From: Nymphaea colorata
Lineage: Eukaryota > Streptophyta > Magnoliopsida > Nymphaeales > Nymphaeaceae
Length of the DNA stretch: 64,000 bases
Direction: 5' to 3'
Assembly: GCF_008831285.2 (NCBI RefSeq)
Contig: NC_045149.1
Location: 18,553,035-18,617,034, forward strand
Numbering within the stretch: position 1 is the first letter of the stretch; every line of letters starts with the position of its first letter. The notes beneath the pieces were generated by a model. It made no database searches and had not been told where the DNA came from. It was given only the letters and a program-made list of their open reading frames with translations. A program made the position numbers and the translations under genes. Positions 14,201-26,400 of the stretch are shown piece by piece.

Positions 14201-14975
14201 CAACATGTTGATGCCCCTTAAAATTTTAAAATTTGTTAAAACCAGAAATTTCTAGCTCCACCCATGCAATAATGGTAGCCAAATCCCATGCTCTAGCACA
14301 AAGTCGACCCAGTGAGATATGAATGTACCATGCCTTGTTCTGGTTGTCTCTTTTCAGAGCACACATCATGCTTACCAGCTTCAACTTATTGACAGAAGAC
14401 GTATATATATACATACACCTTCGGTGTTGAACTTTAAACTCTTAAAAAAGACTTCTTCTCTGAAAGCACAATAATAACAACGAAACATTTAACATCATTT
14501 CTTTTATGGCTTCAGCAATTCGCGTAACTTTGTTCTAGAAAATTACAGGAGTTGAAAAGGTCTAACCAGATGAGTAAGAAACACTAATATTACAAAGCAT
14601 TATATTCTTTCATACCAATTATGTGAAACTACATGATAACAAACCAAAAGAGAGGGAGGAGGCAAGAGAGAAGAAACACCACTAAACAAGTGAGATGGAG
14701 GAACTGAACTTGCAGGCTTGTGAGTATCCGTCTGTGGAAACCCAAAAACTGGAATTTCGAGTAGGAAACTATGAGAGCCACCAAGGAGAGAGAACTGTCA
14801 AACAAATAGGTTGTAAGTTATGGACACTAAATATGACAAAATGACATGATCCTCTACTTGTTCCTCCATTTTTCTTTTTACTGCCAGTCTGCCATCCTCC
14901 ACAGAACGAGCGGTTCCTTTTCACTTCTTCCCCTGTTCTTTTTCACTGCTATCCCTATGTGAAACAGAAAACCCA
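11227..14975. other. Convergent intergenic region, no gene recognised
   Basis: This is the spacer between two genes that converge, so it should contain both 3' UTRs: KAB1-type from 11227 and Aux/IAA down from 14975. Open frames are short and unlike known proteins. A dispersed repeat with a 20-bp palindrome lies near 14120. I see no tRNA or conserved RNA gene. Confidence 0.65.
14088..14270 (+). repeat. Dispersed repeat copy A with 20-bp perfect palindrome
   Basis: The core at 14120-14139 reads GTGTGGGCAATTGCCCACAC, which is its own reverse complement. It is followed by an A/T-rich stretch, a segment with acatcaacatgttgatgcc, then ttaaaattttaaaattt and a ccagaaatttctagctcc end. The same order of elements is found, inverted, at 22555-22740, so this is a dispersed repeat family and not a chance palindrome. 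The family is not identified. Confidence 0.75.
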
Positions 14976-17900
14976 CTAGTAAACTGGTTTACTTCTCTGC
15001 CCATTAACCCTGTCCTGGAATCTTGTCCCTGCAAGAAAAACAAAACCAATTATTCCTTGCGCAAAAAGGTGAACATGCAAATCAAATGAAGCAAACCAGC
15101 AGGGGACAGCAGGAATCCACGTACAGGAACTCTTGTAAGACCCTAAGGGGTGTTTGATTACTCTGGATTTGAAATCCATGGATCAGATGTGGAACTGACA
15201 TCGCATGCTTTTGCTCATACACAAAAGATTGATGATAAAATGTATGATTCATCAAACCAAGGATTTTAGTTCAGACCTAAGGTTCACATGCAAGTTCTTT
15301 ATTTTACTTCTTTGCATTGAAAAAAAAAAAGGTTGAATTTAAGATTGGGGAGGGAGGGTCCGATCTGAAATCCATGGTTATTAAAAACTCGGGATCTCAA
15401 ATCCAAGGCTATCAAACGCCCCTTCAGGAGATCAAGGTTAACTGTAGCATTTAATTCCTTTAAAATTAAAGGCAACACCGGAAAGAGTAACTGTAACTGT
15501 TACGGCACAAAACTCACCAAGCCCATTGACTTCAGAAGTCCTCATAATTCTGAGCCTTCTCACAGTGCTCAAGAACATACTGTAAGACAAAATTAAAATA
15601 TAAGAATAGTGACATTTTGACAAGATATGAAATAATGAAAGGTATTTAAGAGTTAGGTTGCCAAGATTATAAACCGACTGTGGAATTTTTCTTTCATCTT
15701 AACAAGTTAAAATTACTCACCCCCATGGAACATCTCCAACCAACATCCAATCCCCTTCCTTGTCTTCATAAGTAAGGACAAATTCAGAGTTACCATCCAG
15801 GAGCTTTGAAGACTTGATATCAACCATCAACCCATGCTCCCTCCCCATGGCTGGAGCTAACAACAAAACCGCGAAATGAATAGTCATTCACCAAAAACAA
15901 AATCCATAAACTCTACCTGGAAAAAGAAAGTTGGTAGACAGCACATTCTATACCATTGGCGGTAGGCCTCTTAAACATCTCCTCCAATGCATGGGCCAGA
16001 GATTCATAGGAAGCATGATTCTTCAGATCCACCTTCCTTCCGATGGGAACTCCGTCCATGTTAACTTTAACGAACATGGACTTGTTCTGCCGTTGGCCAG
16101 CTTTCTCCTGCCTACTCTTATTTTTAGTCATCTCACCATAGCTGTCACAATTAATGTTGTTCTCAGCATCTTCCTCAGCTGGAACTCTGCATTGGTTTAC
16201 CAGACTGTTCATCCTGTAAGTTCTGATGGGAGGCCAACCCACTACCTGATTGCTGCTGAAATTTGTCAGATGAAAAGAAGTCAGAAATAGAAACATATAT
16301 ATATATATATACTCGCTCAACCAAATTTGAAAAGAGAAACGCCAAAGAAAATATGTTGAGTTTGATGGGGGAACACAGCAAATTATTGTGAGGAGGAAAA
16401 AACCAAAAGGAATCCAAGTTGCTGTGGTGAAAAGAAAGTATAGCTACAGAATGTCCTAGGCGGATACCGAGGGTGACTCATGAACAGCAAATCCAGACAA
16501 AAAATAAAATTATTTGTGGAACCCGATTTCGGTAACAGTAAAATCTCCAGGCCGCGGTTACCGAGAAGCCAAAATAGAAAAGTTAAAAGCAGAAACAGCT
16601 GCAAGAGACAATTTTTGCTCCAGAGGACACAAGGATCCGAGAAGAAAGAAGCCAAAAACGGCAATAAGGAAATTACCGTAGCATGGTAACTGTTGGCATC
16701 CATCAGACTTTCCGCAGTAAACATGAAAGAAACCATCGAATTACTTGAAACAGTAAGTATATATACATAAGACTCCACCCAGTATCAAAAATCTCAGAAT
16801 ATTGGGGTGTAACCCCAGAAACTAAAACCGTATTATTTGCCAAACATATATATATCTGAAATATAGATATGTGGATGCTAATCATAGTCATTAATACAAA
16901 AATTCACTCAGAAACCAACAAAGCAGATATTGATAATCTGCCCGCTCCTAACAATAAGCATGACAGGAAAATTTGATGCTGAAAAATCAAGCAAAATTTC
17001 ACATAAAGGGAATGCTTTAACCCATTCAATAAATGCCTGAAAGCCAAGTAACATAGAAAACAAGAAATATGATCAAACGTCTTCATCTATCAGAAACCAA
17101 CACATGAACAATAAATAAACAGGGTAACCATTTTTGTAAAATTTGAAAGACTTAGAAGAAATGGAATTTGGAAATCATAAACAAGGATAAACAAACAGCA
17201 TCGATACCCAAAAAAGAACCTTAAAAGTACTCCAGTATCAGAAGAAAAACAATTCCAACATGACCACAAACGAATAGAATAAATAATCTACACAAAGAGA
17301 TACCATTTTTCATTGACGCAATAGAAACAGGAAGAAAGGACTTGCTGCTCCATAACAGTTAACACGAGAACACAGCAAGGTAAAAATGAACCAACATGAA
17401 ACCAGTAGACCCAGTAACATTCCCAAAACATACTATGAAAAGAAAATTAAAACGAACCATAAAACTTGTCAACAATAAATGAAAAAAGAAACAAAATCAT
17501 TCAACAGGAAAAATGAAATAATAGAAGGTAAAAAACACACAAACAAGAACGGAGAACCTGGAAATCTCGGATCATATTGTGCCAGTAAAACACCAAATAC
17601 ACAATGAGGGAAACAAAGAGGAACAAGTATTAAGCTCATTCTTCTTCAGTACTCCACATACACACAGACATACAAACAGAGTAAATCCTATACCATCATA
17701 AGAAAAAGAAAAGACAAAACTGATCCATACAACAAAAGAGAATTGATTTAAACAAAAAAAAAATGATTTATCTCCTTTTCTTCTCATCTCTCACCTTGGA
17801 TGAGATGTCACTTCTTGAACAGAATCAGCATCTGCAGATTCATTGTGCACCCTCTTAGTCCCCGTCTGAACCATCGACGAAACCAAGTTAGTGAAATCTT

Positions 17901-18243
17901 TGGCAGTCAATATCCTCCCGATCCTCCTCCCTCCGCTGCTGCTGCCATTCCTCCTCTGATACATGTCATCTTCATCAACCCTCCTCTCATTCATGCTGTT
18001 CAAGCTCAACCCCAGATTGAGCTCCGTCTCCTCCAACCCCATCCCACCTTCCTGGCTCTTCTTCTGGTTCAGCAGACCAGAACAAGGATAGGAAGAGACC
18101 TCAGAGATGCCAATGTAGTCCTGCTCGGTGAGGCCACCACCACAAACACCATTCTCTACCTTGGACACTGTTGACATTGAACCATTGGCGGAGCTTCCTG
18201 TAGATGATCCACCACCGCCCCTACCTCTTATAGCCTGCTGCAT
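14976..18243 (-). CDS. Aux/IAA auxin-response repressor, IAA12/BODENLOS-IAA13 type
   Basis: Five exons on the minus strand, 17795-18243, 15954-16255, 15721-15856, 15518-15579 and 14976-15028, encode 333 aa. The start is the first in-frame ATG, at 18243; the frame stays open further upstream but without an ATG. Domain I is the EAR motif [10 protein letters not shown] (residues 72-81), which recruits [17 protein letters not shown] segment near residue 109 is typical of IAA12/IAA13. Domain II is the TIR1/AFB degron [19 protein letters not shown] (153-171). Domains III and IV form the PB1 dimerisation fold: [18 protein letters not shown] (210-227) and [20 protein letters not shown] (276-295), with the basic and acidic faces both present. 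The tail RQRSKPVY-like end (GQRSKPVY) also fits the clade. In the family, the protein represses ARFs such as MONOPTEROS until auxin triggers its ubiquitination. Assignment to Aux/IAA is certain; assignment to the IAA12/13 clade is likely. Confidence 0.97.
15143..15427. mobile_element. MITE-like element with ~33-bp terminal inverted repeats, copy 1
   Basis: The left end reads aaggggtgtttgattactc then tggatttgaaatcc. The right end, reverse complemented, reads aaggggcgtttgatagcc then ttggatttgagatcc. The ends match over about 33 bp with a few changes. The interior has no coding capacity. It lies wholly within intron 4 (15029-15517) of the Aux/IAA gene. No clear target-site duplication is visible, so the superfamily (hAT or PIF/Harbinger) is open. 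Related copies lie at 38773-38992 and 45532-45787. Confidence 0.8.
16256..17794 (-). other. Intron 1 of the Aux/IAA gene with NAGNAG acceptor
   Basis: AT-rich intron of 1.54 kb separating the exon with the EAR motif from the exon with the degron. Its 3' end reads ttcAGcAG in the gene's direction, so either AG can be used in frame. The proximal choice (exon from 16255) gives Ser-Ser-Asn-Gln before the degron; the distal one (exon from 16252) removes one serine. I see no other feature in it. Confidence 0.7.
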
Positions 18244-18354
18244 GTTCTGCTTTTCCCTCCCTTTTTCTTCTTCCTTCAACCTTCTGAATGCCCAGCAAGC
18301 CCAAAAGCAAAATAAAAGAAAAAGAGAATATTGGGAAAGAAACTTGGATTTGCT

Positions 18355-18377
18355 AGAGAGAGAGAGAGAGAGAGAGA
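18355..18377. repeat. (AG)n tract in the Aux/IAA leader
   Basis: About 11 AG units, read as (CT)n on the coding strand, about 110 bp upstream of the Aux/IAA ATG. CT/GA tracts in plant 5' leaders are common and are bound by BPC/GAGA factors; that role here is inference. Confidence 0.8.
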
Positions 18378-20518
18378 AGAGCAGAGAGGGATGAACAGAA
18401 GCGAAGGGGTTGTTATCAAAGACGTTTATATTGGAACGTTGTTTTTCTCAACGATGACTGATAAGTGTGAAGACCATTTTTCAAATGACAATTATGTCCT
18501 TTTGGTGTCGCCCTACAATGACTAAATTGCCCTTTTCTAGGTGTGGCACAAACCTAACCTCTTCTAGCTTGCCTAAGTTTGCTCGTGAATCCCTTTTCAT
18601 AAAATACAACAAAAACGAAAACTCAACCAATATATATACACACACATATATATATATATATATAATCAACTTTCTGAATTTCAAGAGTTGTGCATGAGAT
18701 GTGACATCTTGATGTTTGATATGATAGGAAGCGCCATTGATATTTAAAATCAATTTCAATTATTCAATACATATTGTTGTTCGATATGATAGGAAGCACG
18801 AATCACATTTAAAATCAATCCCAAATATTAAGTAGAATCTATTTTAGCTCTGAATTCTTATATCATTTAGATATAAATTACAAAATGAAAACCATTAACA
18901 TGGTAGGTGCTAAACAAGCACTATTTCCTCATATTGCTGCCAACGAAATTTATTTACTTGTATGATCAATTTTTACATAGAATACAAGAATATGTCGCGT
19001 CGTGGCCAAGTCTGTCTGCTCCACACAATTAAATTATTCATGGGAACGAAAGGCGAGGGTAAAACCGTCACAGTGAAGATTCGAGCGCCTCGCGTATGGA
19101 AAGGGGAGAATGTCTTATCGTCGGGAAATCGCGCGGTGGGGCCCACCGTGAAAATAATCGCCACATCGGAGCCCACTCCCCGCCGGTAGATCCAATCAGC
19201 TGTTGCCACCTAAGCCGACAGCAGGGAGAGGATTGGATCTCGTCCTACGTGTCAGCTCGCTTTGCCGTCCGATAAACTTATAGCTTATATGTATCGTGTC
19301 GCCTCCTTGCCGATACGGTACGGGACCGATACAGTTTTTTAAAAATATATAATATTTTTTTTAGGTCAATATATTATAATGTATATCACATAACATGGTT
19401 TGTTAGACACAGGATTCTGACAATTGTTTTTTTTTTTTTTTTTTAAAGGTCTTCGCGTTGAAAATCCTATAGAGTCAAATGGCGGGTGCCCCGTTATTTT
19501 ACCTTAAATTGAGGATCTCAAATCTCACAAAATCAGGGATTTGCCGTCTGAGATTTGGAATCTTCTCATTATTCGTTGCAGGACGTTTTAACCTACTGTC
19601 CATCCTCTGCTGCTTTTGCGCACGCACCCACACACACTATTCTAACGACTCTTTATAAAGAAGCCTTGTTTAAGAGTACGGGCTGACCCGATATTTTACG
19701 ATCCATATACATCCGAACCCGGCGACCCGACCCAGAAGGGTGGGAATTAAATCCCTGGCGTCGAATCCGGGCACTATCGGAGCTCTGATGGCCGCAGGAT
19801 CATGTCTGGACCAGGGGAGACAGGTCGCCGCACCATGGGGCCCACCGTCCCTTAATTAACCCCCTCTGAAACTTTATTTCCTCCCGTAATTATTATTCCC
19901 ACCCCCCTTTTTTTACGTAATTACTAACACACCCCTGTCCTCCGCTTGATTCTAGAAGGTCGCCTCAAGGACCTAAATACCCTCGACCAGCCTCCCCCTG
20001 GATCTCCATTCCACGTCGGGGTACGATTGTCATTTTCTAAAATTGTTTTAATTTATTTTTCTTTTTTTGTGTTTAATTATTATTTATTAGTGTTGGCGGG
20101 AATGAGACACCACCCGAAACACGAAGAACCTGTCGCCCACCTGCTCAATCTTGCGTCGACACGTGTCCTGTGCAATATATAAAACAAATAAATATTTACC
20201 CTCAGAAAAAAAAAATCTTTTTTTTTTTTTTAAATGTACCGAAAGGAGAGCCACTGTGTGATAGCCACCTAGAAGTGAGACCAGGTGTCACGAGCATAAC
20301 ATAAGCGAGATAAAATGTCGCCGTCTTTCCCTGCATTCCTTACAAGTTCTGTATATATATATATATTAATCTTTATATCAATTGCCGTCTTTTAACTAAA
20401 TAACATGTTATTCATTACCCACGACATTTTAAGTGGCACGATGTTAACCAATTTCAGCTCTTGTTGCTAACTACATTAAGCTTCAAATCCAATTATAATA
20501 TATCTTCATTATTCTTGT

Positions 20519-20520
<2 letters not shown>

Positions 20521-20550
<30 letters not shown>
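20521..20550. repeat. (AT)15 microsatellite
   Basis: Thirty bases of uninterrupted AT dinucleotides in the 18.2-28.2 kb spacer. Shorter AT tracts lie at about 20353-20366, 21834-21848 and 21904-21928. Confidence 0.95.
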
Positions 20551-20553
<3 letters not shown>

Positions 20554-20687
20554 GAAGATCAGACGAAAACTTTGGGGGAGATGAACTGTCGCTGTAGAAC
20601 TTTTGGGGAGAGTAGCAGGATAATGATTTGAGCGCAAGTCAAAGGCAGTTGGGGGGAAGAAAGGTGAAGAGAGGTCCGAACCCATGT

Positions 20688-20715
20688 GGTCAGGTCAGGT
20701 CAGGTCAGGTCAGGT
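20688..20715. repeat. Pentanucleotide microsatellite (GGTCA)5.6
   Basis: Five exact GGTCA units plus GGT. TGACC/GGTCA can resemble W-box or nuclear-receptor-like half sites, but here it looks like a simple repeat. Confidence 0.95.
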
Positions 20716-21898
20716 GTCAGTTGAAGCCCGTGACTTTATGATGGGCTAGGGACCGGACCTGGACTCACCTCCTCTTTCACCTATTTCCTTTTCAATCTTG
20801 CATGTACTTTTACATAAGAACTTGATTCCATGAATATATTTATATTTATATATCTTTCAGTGTTTGGATGGACCTTATTGGCTTTGGGAGGATTCCATTT
20901 TGCCCCACAAACAAACACACCCCGAAGTGTCTCCTCCTATATTTATGCGTTAATTTCTTTAGTTATTATTTATTTTATTTTTCAAAAAATGTTATTAATC
21001 AACTATTCAGTCATCTAGTTGAATAACTTTAATCAATTGAATTCTTTTGCCAAAAGGGTCGACAACGAGTTCAATTGTATAAACTAAAATTTAAAAAACC
21101 AATATCTTCTAAGCATTTTTTTTTCCGAGAAGTGCAAACACAATGAAAAGAAGAGTTTGTAGTATTTTCATGCCTCGTTATTTTCATTTCTTTACTACAA
21201 ACAGTGGCATAGGTTGTTTTTCTTCCCAAGAACTGCAAGAGGAAACCGGAACCATGTTCTTTATGTTGGTATCGGTGCATAATAATTTATATTTTTAAAT
21301 TAAAGCTAGTGATTATTATAGCATTTTTAAAATTAAAAAGAGAGAGAGAAAGAGAAAAAAAAATGCAAAAAAAAATAAAAAATTTAAATGCATGGTCTCA
21401 GTTTCCTAAGCATCTTGAGCCGAACCTCCACCCTGAGACCTTGGACCACATAACATCCTAACTTGGGTCCAAAGTACTCTTTTTTCTTTTCTGAAATCTC
21501 ATTAATAATAATACAATAATCAAATTTTTAATTAACAAGAAAAAGGCTATCAATATTCCTAAGAGCATAGCATCCAAAGAATACTTTTCAAAAAGGTGTA
21601 CTGCAACTTTTTACCCTGCATGAGCACTTTCTTGGGTTTCATGAAGCTCCATGGAAGCTTGGCCATTTAGTTGCTGATGAAATCAAATTGCATGTTAATG
21701 ACGTTCATCTAATAATTTTCTTCAGTCAAAGTAAGAGAAACATTGTTTTGTTACATAAGTGTATCCTTGGATTTGAAATAATCTATAAGAAATGAGGAAC
21801 TAGATATTACCATCCTCTCTCTCTCTCTATGTATATATATATATATATCTTTATTTGTACCTTGTGATTTGTTGTCAACCCTTTTTGCTAATATATTT

Positions 21899-21939
<41 letters not shown>

Positions 21940-22554
21940 CATACATCCATTGTGGAATATTCTTGCCAGATGAAGAAATTGCTTACCTGGGAATCTACTC
22001 TCATTTTTAAATTTTGCTTCATTCATATTTTATTCCTTTGCCGAGTTATTTGCTTTCCTGCTTCTATTTTGTGAATTTTTAGAGGAGTAACAGTAAAAAC
22101 CCTTTGAGGTTGTTTAACAGAAGTTCACATGATCTGAATTCAACTTTTATTTTCACTTCCAACCCTGATTTAGTTTTTAAATGCACTGCTGAATCTGCAC
22201 TGCATTATGATATGTGACGAACAGAGTTTCAAGATATAAGTATATTGGATATAAGATATTTATTTGAAACCAAGCATGGATCCTACCAGATGTGTCATTT
22301 CTTAAATTCAAATTGAATTCAATTTCTTAATGGGATGTTAAATCTTTTTCTCGAATTCAATCCATTGACATCCCTGCTTCTAGAATAGAACTGTATGATC
22401 CATTCCGTTGCATCTCCGGGCCTCAAGAAGGAAAAGAAAAACAACCATTCAGTGACATCTCCGGACCTCAAGAAAGTAAAGAAAAAAAACGACCAATATC
22501 TCAAAACCCATATGAAAAGGAAAGATTTAATGAATGATATCTAACTTTCTCTCA

Positions 22555-22740
22555 TGGGCAGGACCAGAAAATTCTGGCTAAGAGGCAGTAGTTATAAAAT
22601 TTTAAATTTTTAAGCCGCACCAACATGTAAATAAATGAAATTTCCTTAAAGTATCAACATGGAAAAAAGATTTTCTTTTTTCTTTTTTGGGTGTGGGCAA
22701 TTGCCCACACTGTGCTCACATCTGCCTCCCTTGCTGCTTC
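22555..22740 (-). repeat. Dispersed repeat copy B with the same 20-bp palindrome
   Basis: The core at 22691-22710 is the same 20-mer palindrome as at 14120-14139. Reading the minus strand, it is followed by an A-rich stretch, an acatgttggtgc segment, then ttaaaaatttaaaatttt and ccagaattttctggtcc. This is the same order as copy A, so A and B form an inverted pair about 8.6 kb apart. Neither has coding capacity. Confidence 0.75.
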
Positions 22741-23257
22741 TAGACCCTTTTCTCTTAGCCGTTGGATCATGACCTGAAGTTAAGCAGACAGGCAAAAGGT
22801 GTGGCCCGTGTGGGAGGATGAACAAAACAAAATATCATGATAAAAGGAGACATGGGGAGGCAGGATTTAAAGCTGCTTTTGTTCCTCTATTTGGGTGTAA
22901 AATAAGGTTTTCTTTTGGATGCATGGTGGGCTTAAGCCAACAAGATCCGTGCTTGGAATTGCAGAAGGATCCCTTTAAAGACTGTGCATATGACCCCTTT
23001 GGGGCTACCCCAGCCTTTGGGGGGCAGTTCCTTTGGAAGTAGGTGAAGTGGGGAGGGGTTTAAAGGACTTAAACCCATGTGGGTAGTGCAGGAAACAACA
23101 TGAATTGAGTAAAGTAAGTGCATTTTAGCAAAGCAGGCTCTGGTTAAAGCTGGCCCTGTAGGGTTCATGGGGGTACAGGGAAAACAAAGGTAACATACCT
23201 TTGGGTCTTGCTTCCTTTTAGTCAGATCAGTGCCAAACCAAATTCTAGTTTGGCCCT

Positions 23258-23415
23258 GATGGGGGTGGCATAGCTGGTTGGGCCAGCAGCCGGTCAGCGG
23301 CCAGTTGCTAGTTCAAATCTCAATGGTGCCTGCTCCTTGTGAAAGCCGACGCAAGCCAGGACCATGAGGCAGAAAATGACCTTGAAGGAAAAGATTCCAA
23401 GAAAAACAAAAAAAG
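23258..23415 (+). mobile_element. Possible tRNA-derived SINE fragment
   Basis: A tRNA-like head is visible: an A-box-like tggcatagctggttgg near 23269-23284 and a B-box-like gttcaaatctc about 40 bp later. A region with A-rich sequence (gaaaaacaaaaaaagg) follows about 80 bp downstream. It does not fold into a full tRNA cloverleaf by eye, and I see no clear target-site duplication. It could be a degenerate SINE or chance. Confidence 0.35.
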
Positions 23416-26400
23416 GTTCAGCTTCTCCTCTACTCTTGTGGCTAGTGTTGCAAAAGATCAAAATACATTAGAAACAAGTGGGCTTAAGATGTTCAAGCTC
23501 GGGGTTTCTTCTTTTTCCTTTCTTTTAAAACTAAGAAAACCATGCTTGACTAGGCTTATATCACTTGAAATTTAAAGACAACAAGGTTTGAACCCTTAAC
23601 CTATTGAACCAACTGCGAGCCGGTTTAGGCCAAGGGACTCAATGCAGACTCCCATGGAAATCAAATTGCTATTGCATGTGGCTTTGGGAGCTCCAGGTAG
23701 AGGCTCCTGTACCTGTGCTTTTTGCACACAAATCCTGGTCTCCAGCCATTGGTGATCACTTTTCTTTTCTTTTTTCTCCCCTTCCATCTAATATGGAGAA
23801 TCATGGAGATATTTGTACAATAGGGTTACAATATCCACCACTGCAAGTAGTTTGTAAAAGCTGGATAAAATCTTCTGCTGCTTTTCATTTAGCTTGAATG
23901 CAGACTAAACTTCTACGAGTTGGATATAAGCACAATGGTAACTTTGCCTATGCAGCTTATTATCATAGGGAAAGAGTTTCTTGCAGTTTGCACCATGCAT
24001 ATTCAAAAAGGTCAGCAGTCTCAAAAAGATACTTGTGAGTCCACATCTGCCTGCCTTACAAAAGATTCACCAAGTTGGTTGCAACTTTATCTTTTGAAAA
24101 ATCAACAGCAATTATATCACTGGAGTGGATGAACCCAGTTTTTAAGGAATACAATGGCCTGATTCAAGGAAGGTAGGGCCACAGGCCATCATCAAAATAT
24201 GCATATAGGGATTTCTTTTTGGTCACTGTATCATATCATACTGTATTAACAATTCAAATTCTGGATTTAGTATGTTGGTAGTTCAACCATTGGAAGCCTT
24301 GTTTTTCTTGCTTCTGAAGTTTGAGAGAACATTCAAAACGATAAATGAAGCATGACAAAAGTCAGTCCTACTGTAAAGTGGCCATAAGATTTCTACAACT
24401 GTGGCAGAGATCAGACAGCATGTTGGCGTTAATATGGAGGTCACTAGCATGGTTTCCAAGGTAGGCGGCATTGCCTCCAGCCCACTGCAAGCAAGTGGTC
24501 TTGAGTGGGCAGTTGGAGCCCACTGCACAGAAATCAGGGGGACAAGCTTTTAGGATGAAGAGGGAAAAGTTTCCATTGACAGGGATATCCACTAAGTGTG
24601 TAATCTTGATCCAAATGGTTGGGATTGCCTAAAACAGATTTGATTAAGAAATCTGAGTACAACAGGAATCTTTAAGTTCATTGTCTTTCTAAAATAAGAA
24701 TTGACCATCTAGAGCTACTCAACCAAGGGAAAATCAAATAAAAATCTCCTCTATGTCCATTGAACTCTGGAAAAAGAGGGAACATACAGAAGTTGATGAA
24801 TTGATTGACTCCCATGATTAAATGCTAAATCTGGTAGTTGGATTTCCTATTTCTTCACTTAGAACAACACCCATTTCTCTCATAAAAAATTCAAAAGGAA
24901 GATCAATATAACAAAACAAAAGCAACGAAACACTCTACTGCCAAAATATACAACTGCCTCTCCAAATTCAGCCCTTAGTGCAACACATACACCACCTATG
25001 TTATTGTGACACATATAATATTAGTAATAACATCCAAACATTTGACTGGTAGTAAAGCTCAAAACTTCAAGATCTAATCATGATGATATCTTTATCAAAA
25101 GAATTACCAACACAATTTATAACGGCATTTGTTAAGTTATCTTTATATATACATATATTATTATTACCACATCACAACATTGTCACTCTAACGTCATCGC
25201 TATTACTGTAGCCGCAGATGATAAATTAAGCAGCTTACATATAAAGATCAAGTGTCTCAGCAGGACAAATGGCTTTGGAAACCAACCGCTGTAACAGGAG
25301 TTGGACCTACAAGGTAAAGAACGTAGGGCTCACATGCCCTATGAAATGATAATCGTTTTCAAGTACTCCAAGTCCCAGCAAAGAGAATCAACCAGACACA
25401 CTCGAGTAGTGAGCCCAACTTTAGAATTCATAAACCTTGTAAAAGTTTTCTTCTTATTTTGGAACAGTTGAGTAACAAGATAGAATGAGGGGAAGAAACA
25501 AACAAAAGTGCGAGGAGGTGAGGAAATTGTGGTGGCACAGGGCTTTTTGTCTTTGGATCTCAACCTGGAGGAGTAGTTGCAGAGTAATTCGCAGACGTGC
25601 ATGCTGGTGATCATTACAGGCCAAAGGAAAAGAAAAATATAAAGAAGAAACCAAAAACACCTTTGCCTTGTTTTCTGTACGTGCTGCATCATTCAGTGTA
25701 CAGCTTTCAGAAGGGTACACCAACTTTATTCAGATAAACAGTGTCTTCTTCCAACAATTACTGTTCCATTGACAGTACCAAAATTCAATGGTGGTGATAA
25801 ATGAAAGATAAAAGCATTCTTTCCATGTTTCCACAACCGCATACATAAATATATGCTGTTGAACATCTTTGCAGTCACTCATGCAGCAACCACCCTCTCT
25901 CTCTCTGCACTTACAGATGTTCTCTGAACTTGAAAGCCAACCACAGAACGAAGCGGAAATTTGGTTCATATCAACAGTTCATCTGAATCTGATTCACAAA
26001 TCTCGGGTACCAACCTACAATTTGTTAATGTTATTCATTATCATTTCACGCAATCGCTCCCTTTCACCTAACCAAGGGATTGGACTCAAGACCTTTACGC
26101 CGAATGAGCTTAAAAGCTTAGTATCTCTTAGGCACAATCTGGTGTGAATATAATCAATCCTGACTTTCTAGATATACTCCATGTTCGAGGCTATCACGAT
26201 TGAAATATCTTTGCTGGAATGTCCGAGAACTTGAAAGGTAAAGAAGAAAAAAGGAAGGCCACCATATTTAAGAGATTTCTGGGCGGTTGATTCTCAATAT
26301 TTATAAAAAAAATTACAAGCACACAAACCGAGTGCTAGTTCTCGCAAAATCAACAGCTTAAATTACGCCCTCATGGTTACTTTGAACATCGTCATAAATT

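Larger units (their letters stand above)
18378..21000 (-). promoter_or_regulatory. Upstream region of the Aux/IAA gene with AuxRE-like and G-box sites
   Basis: Candidate sites read directly: TGTCTC auxin response elements as gagaca at 19817-19822 and 20104-20109, and as tgtctc at 20928-20933; a 10-bp palindromic G-box/ABRE GACACGTGTC at 20158-20167; and GTGGGGCCCAC-type TCP/site II motifs at about 19136-19148 (with a related ggggcccacc near 19838). An imperfect hairpin lies at 19514-19562. Six-base sites occur by chance, and the AuxREs are 1.6 kb or more from the ATG, so regulation is a suggestion only. The transcription start is not visible. Confidence 0.35.

Noticed and set aside
18244-18279. 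Twelve extra N-terminal residues for the Aux/IAA protein
   Set aside because: The codon at 18279 is TTG, not ATG. The first in-frame ATG is at 18243, and none lies further upstream in the open frame that I traced.
23590-23640. tRNA-like sequence on the minus strand (ggttaagggttcaaacc)
   Set aside because: Only a B-box-like element is convincing. No acceptor stem or anticodon arm can be formed by eye.
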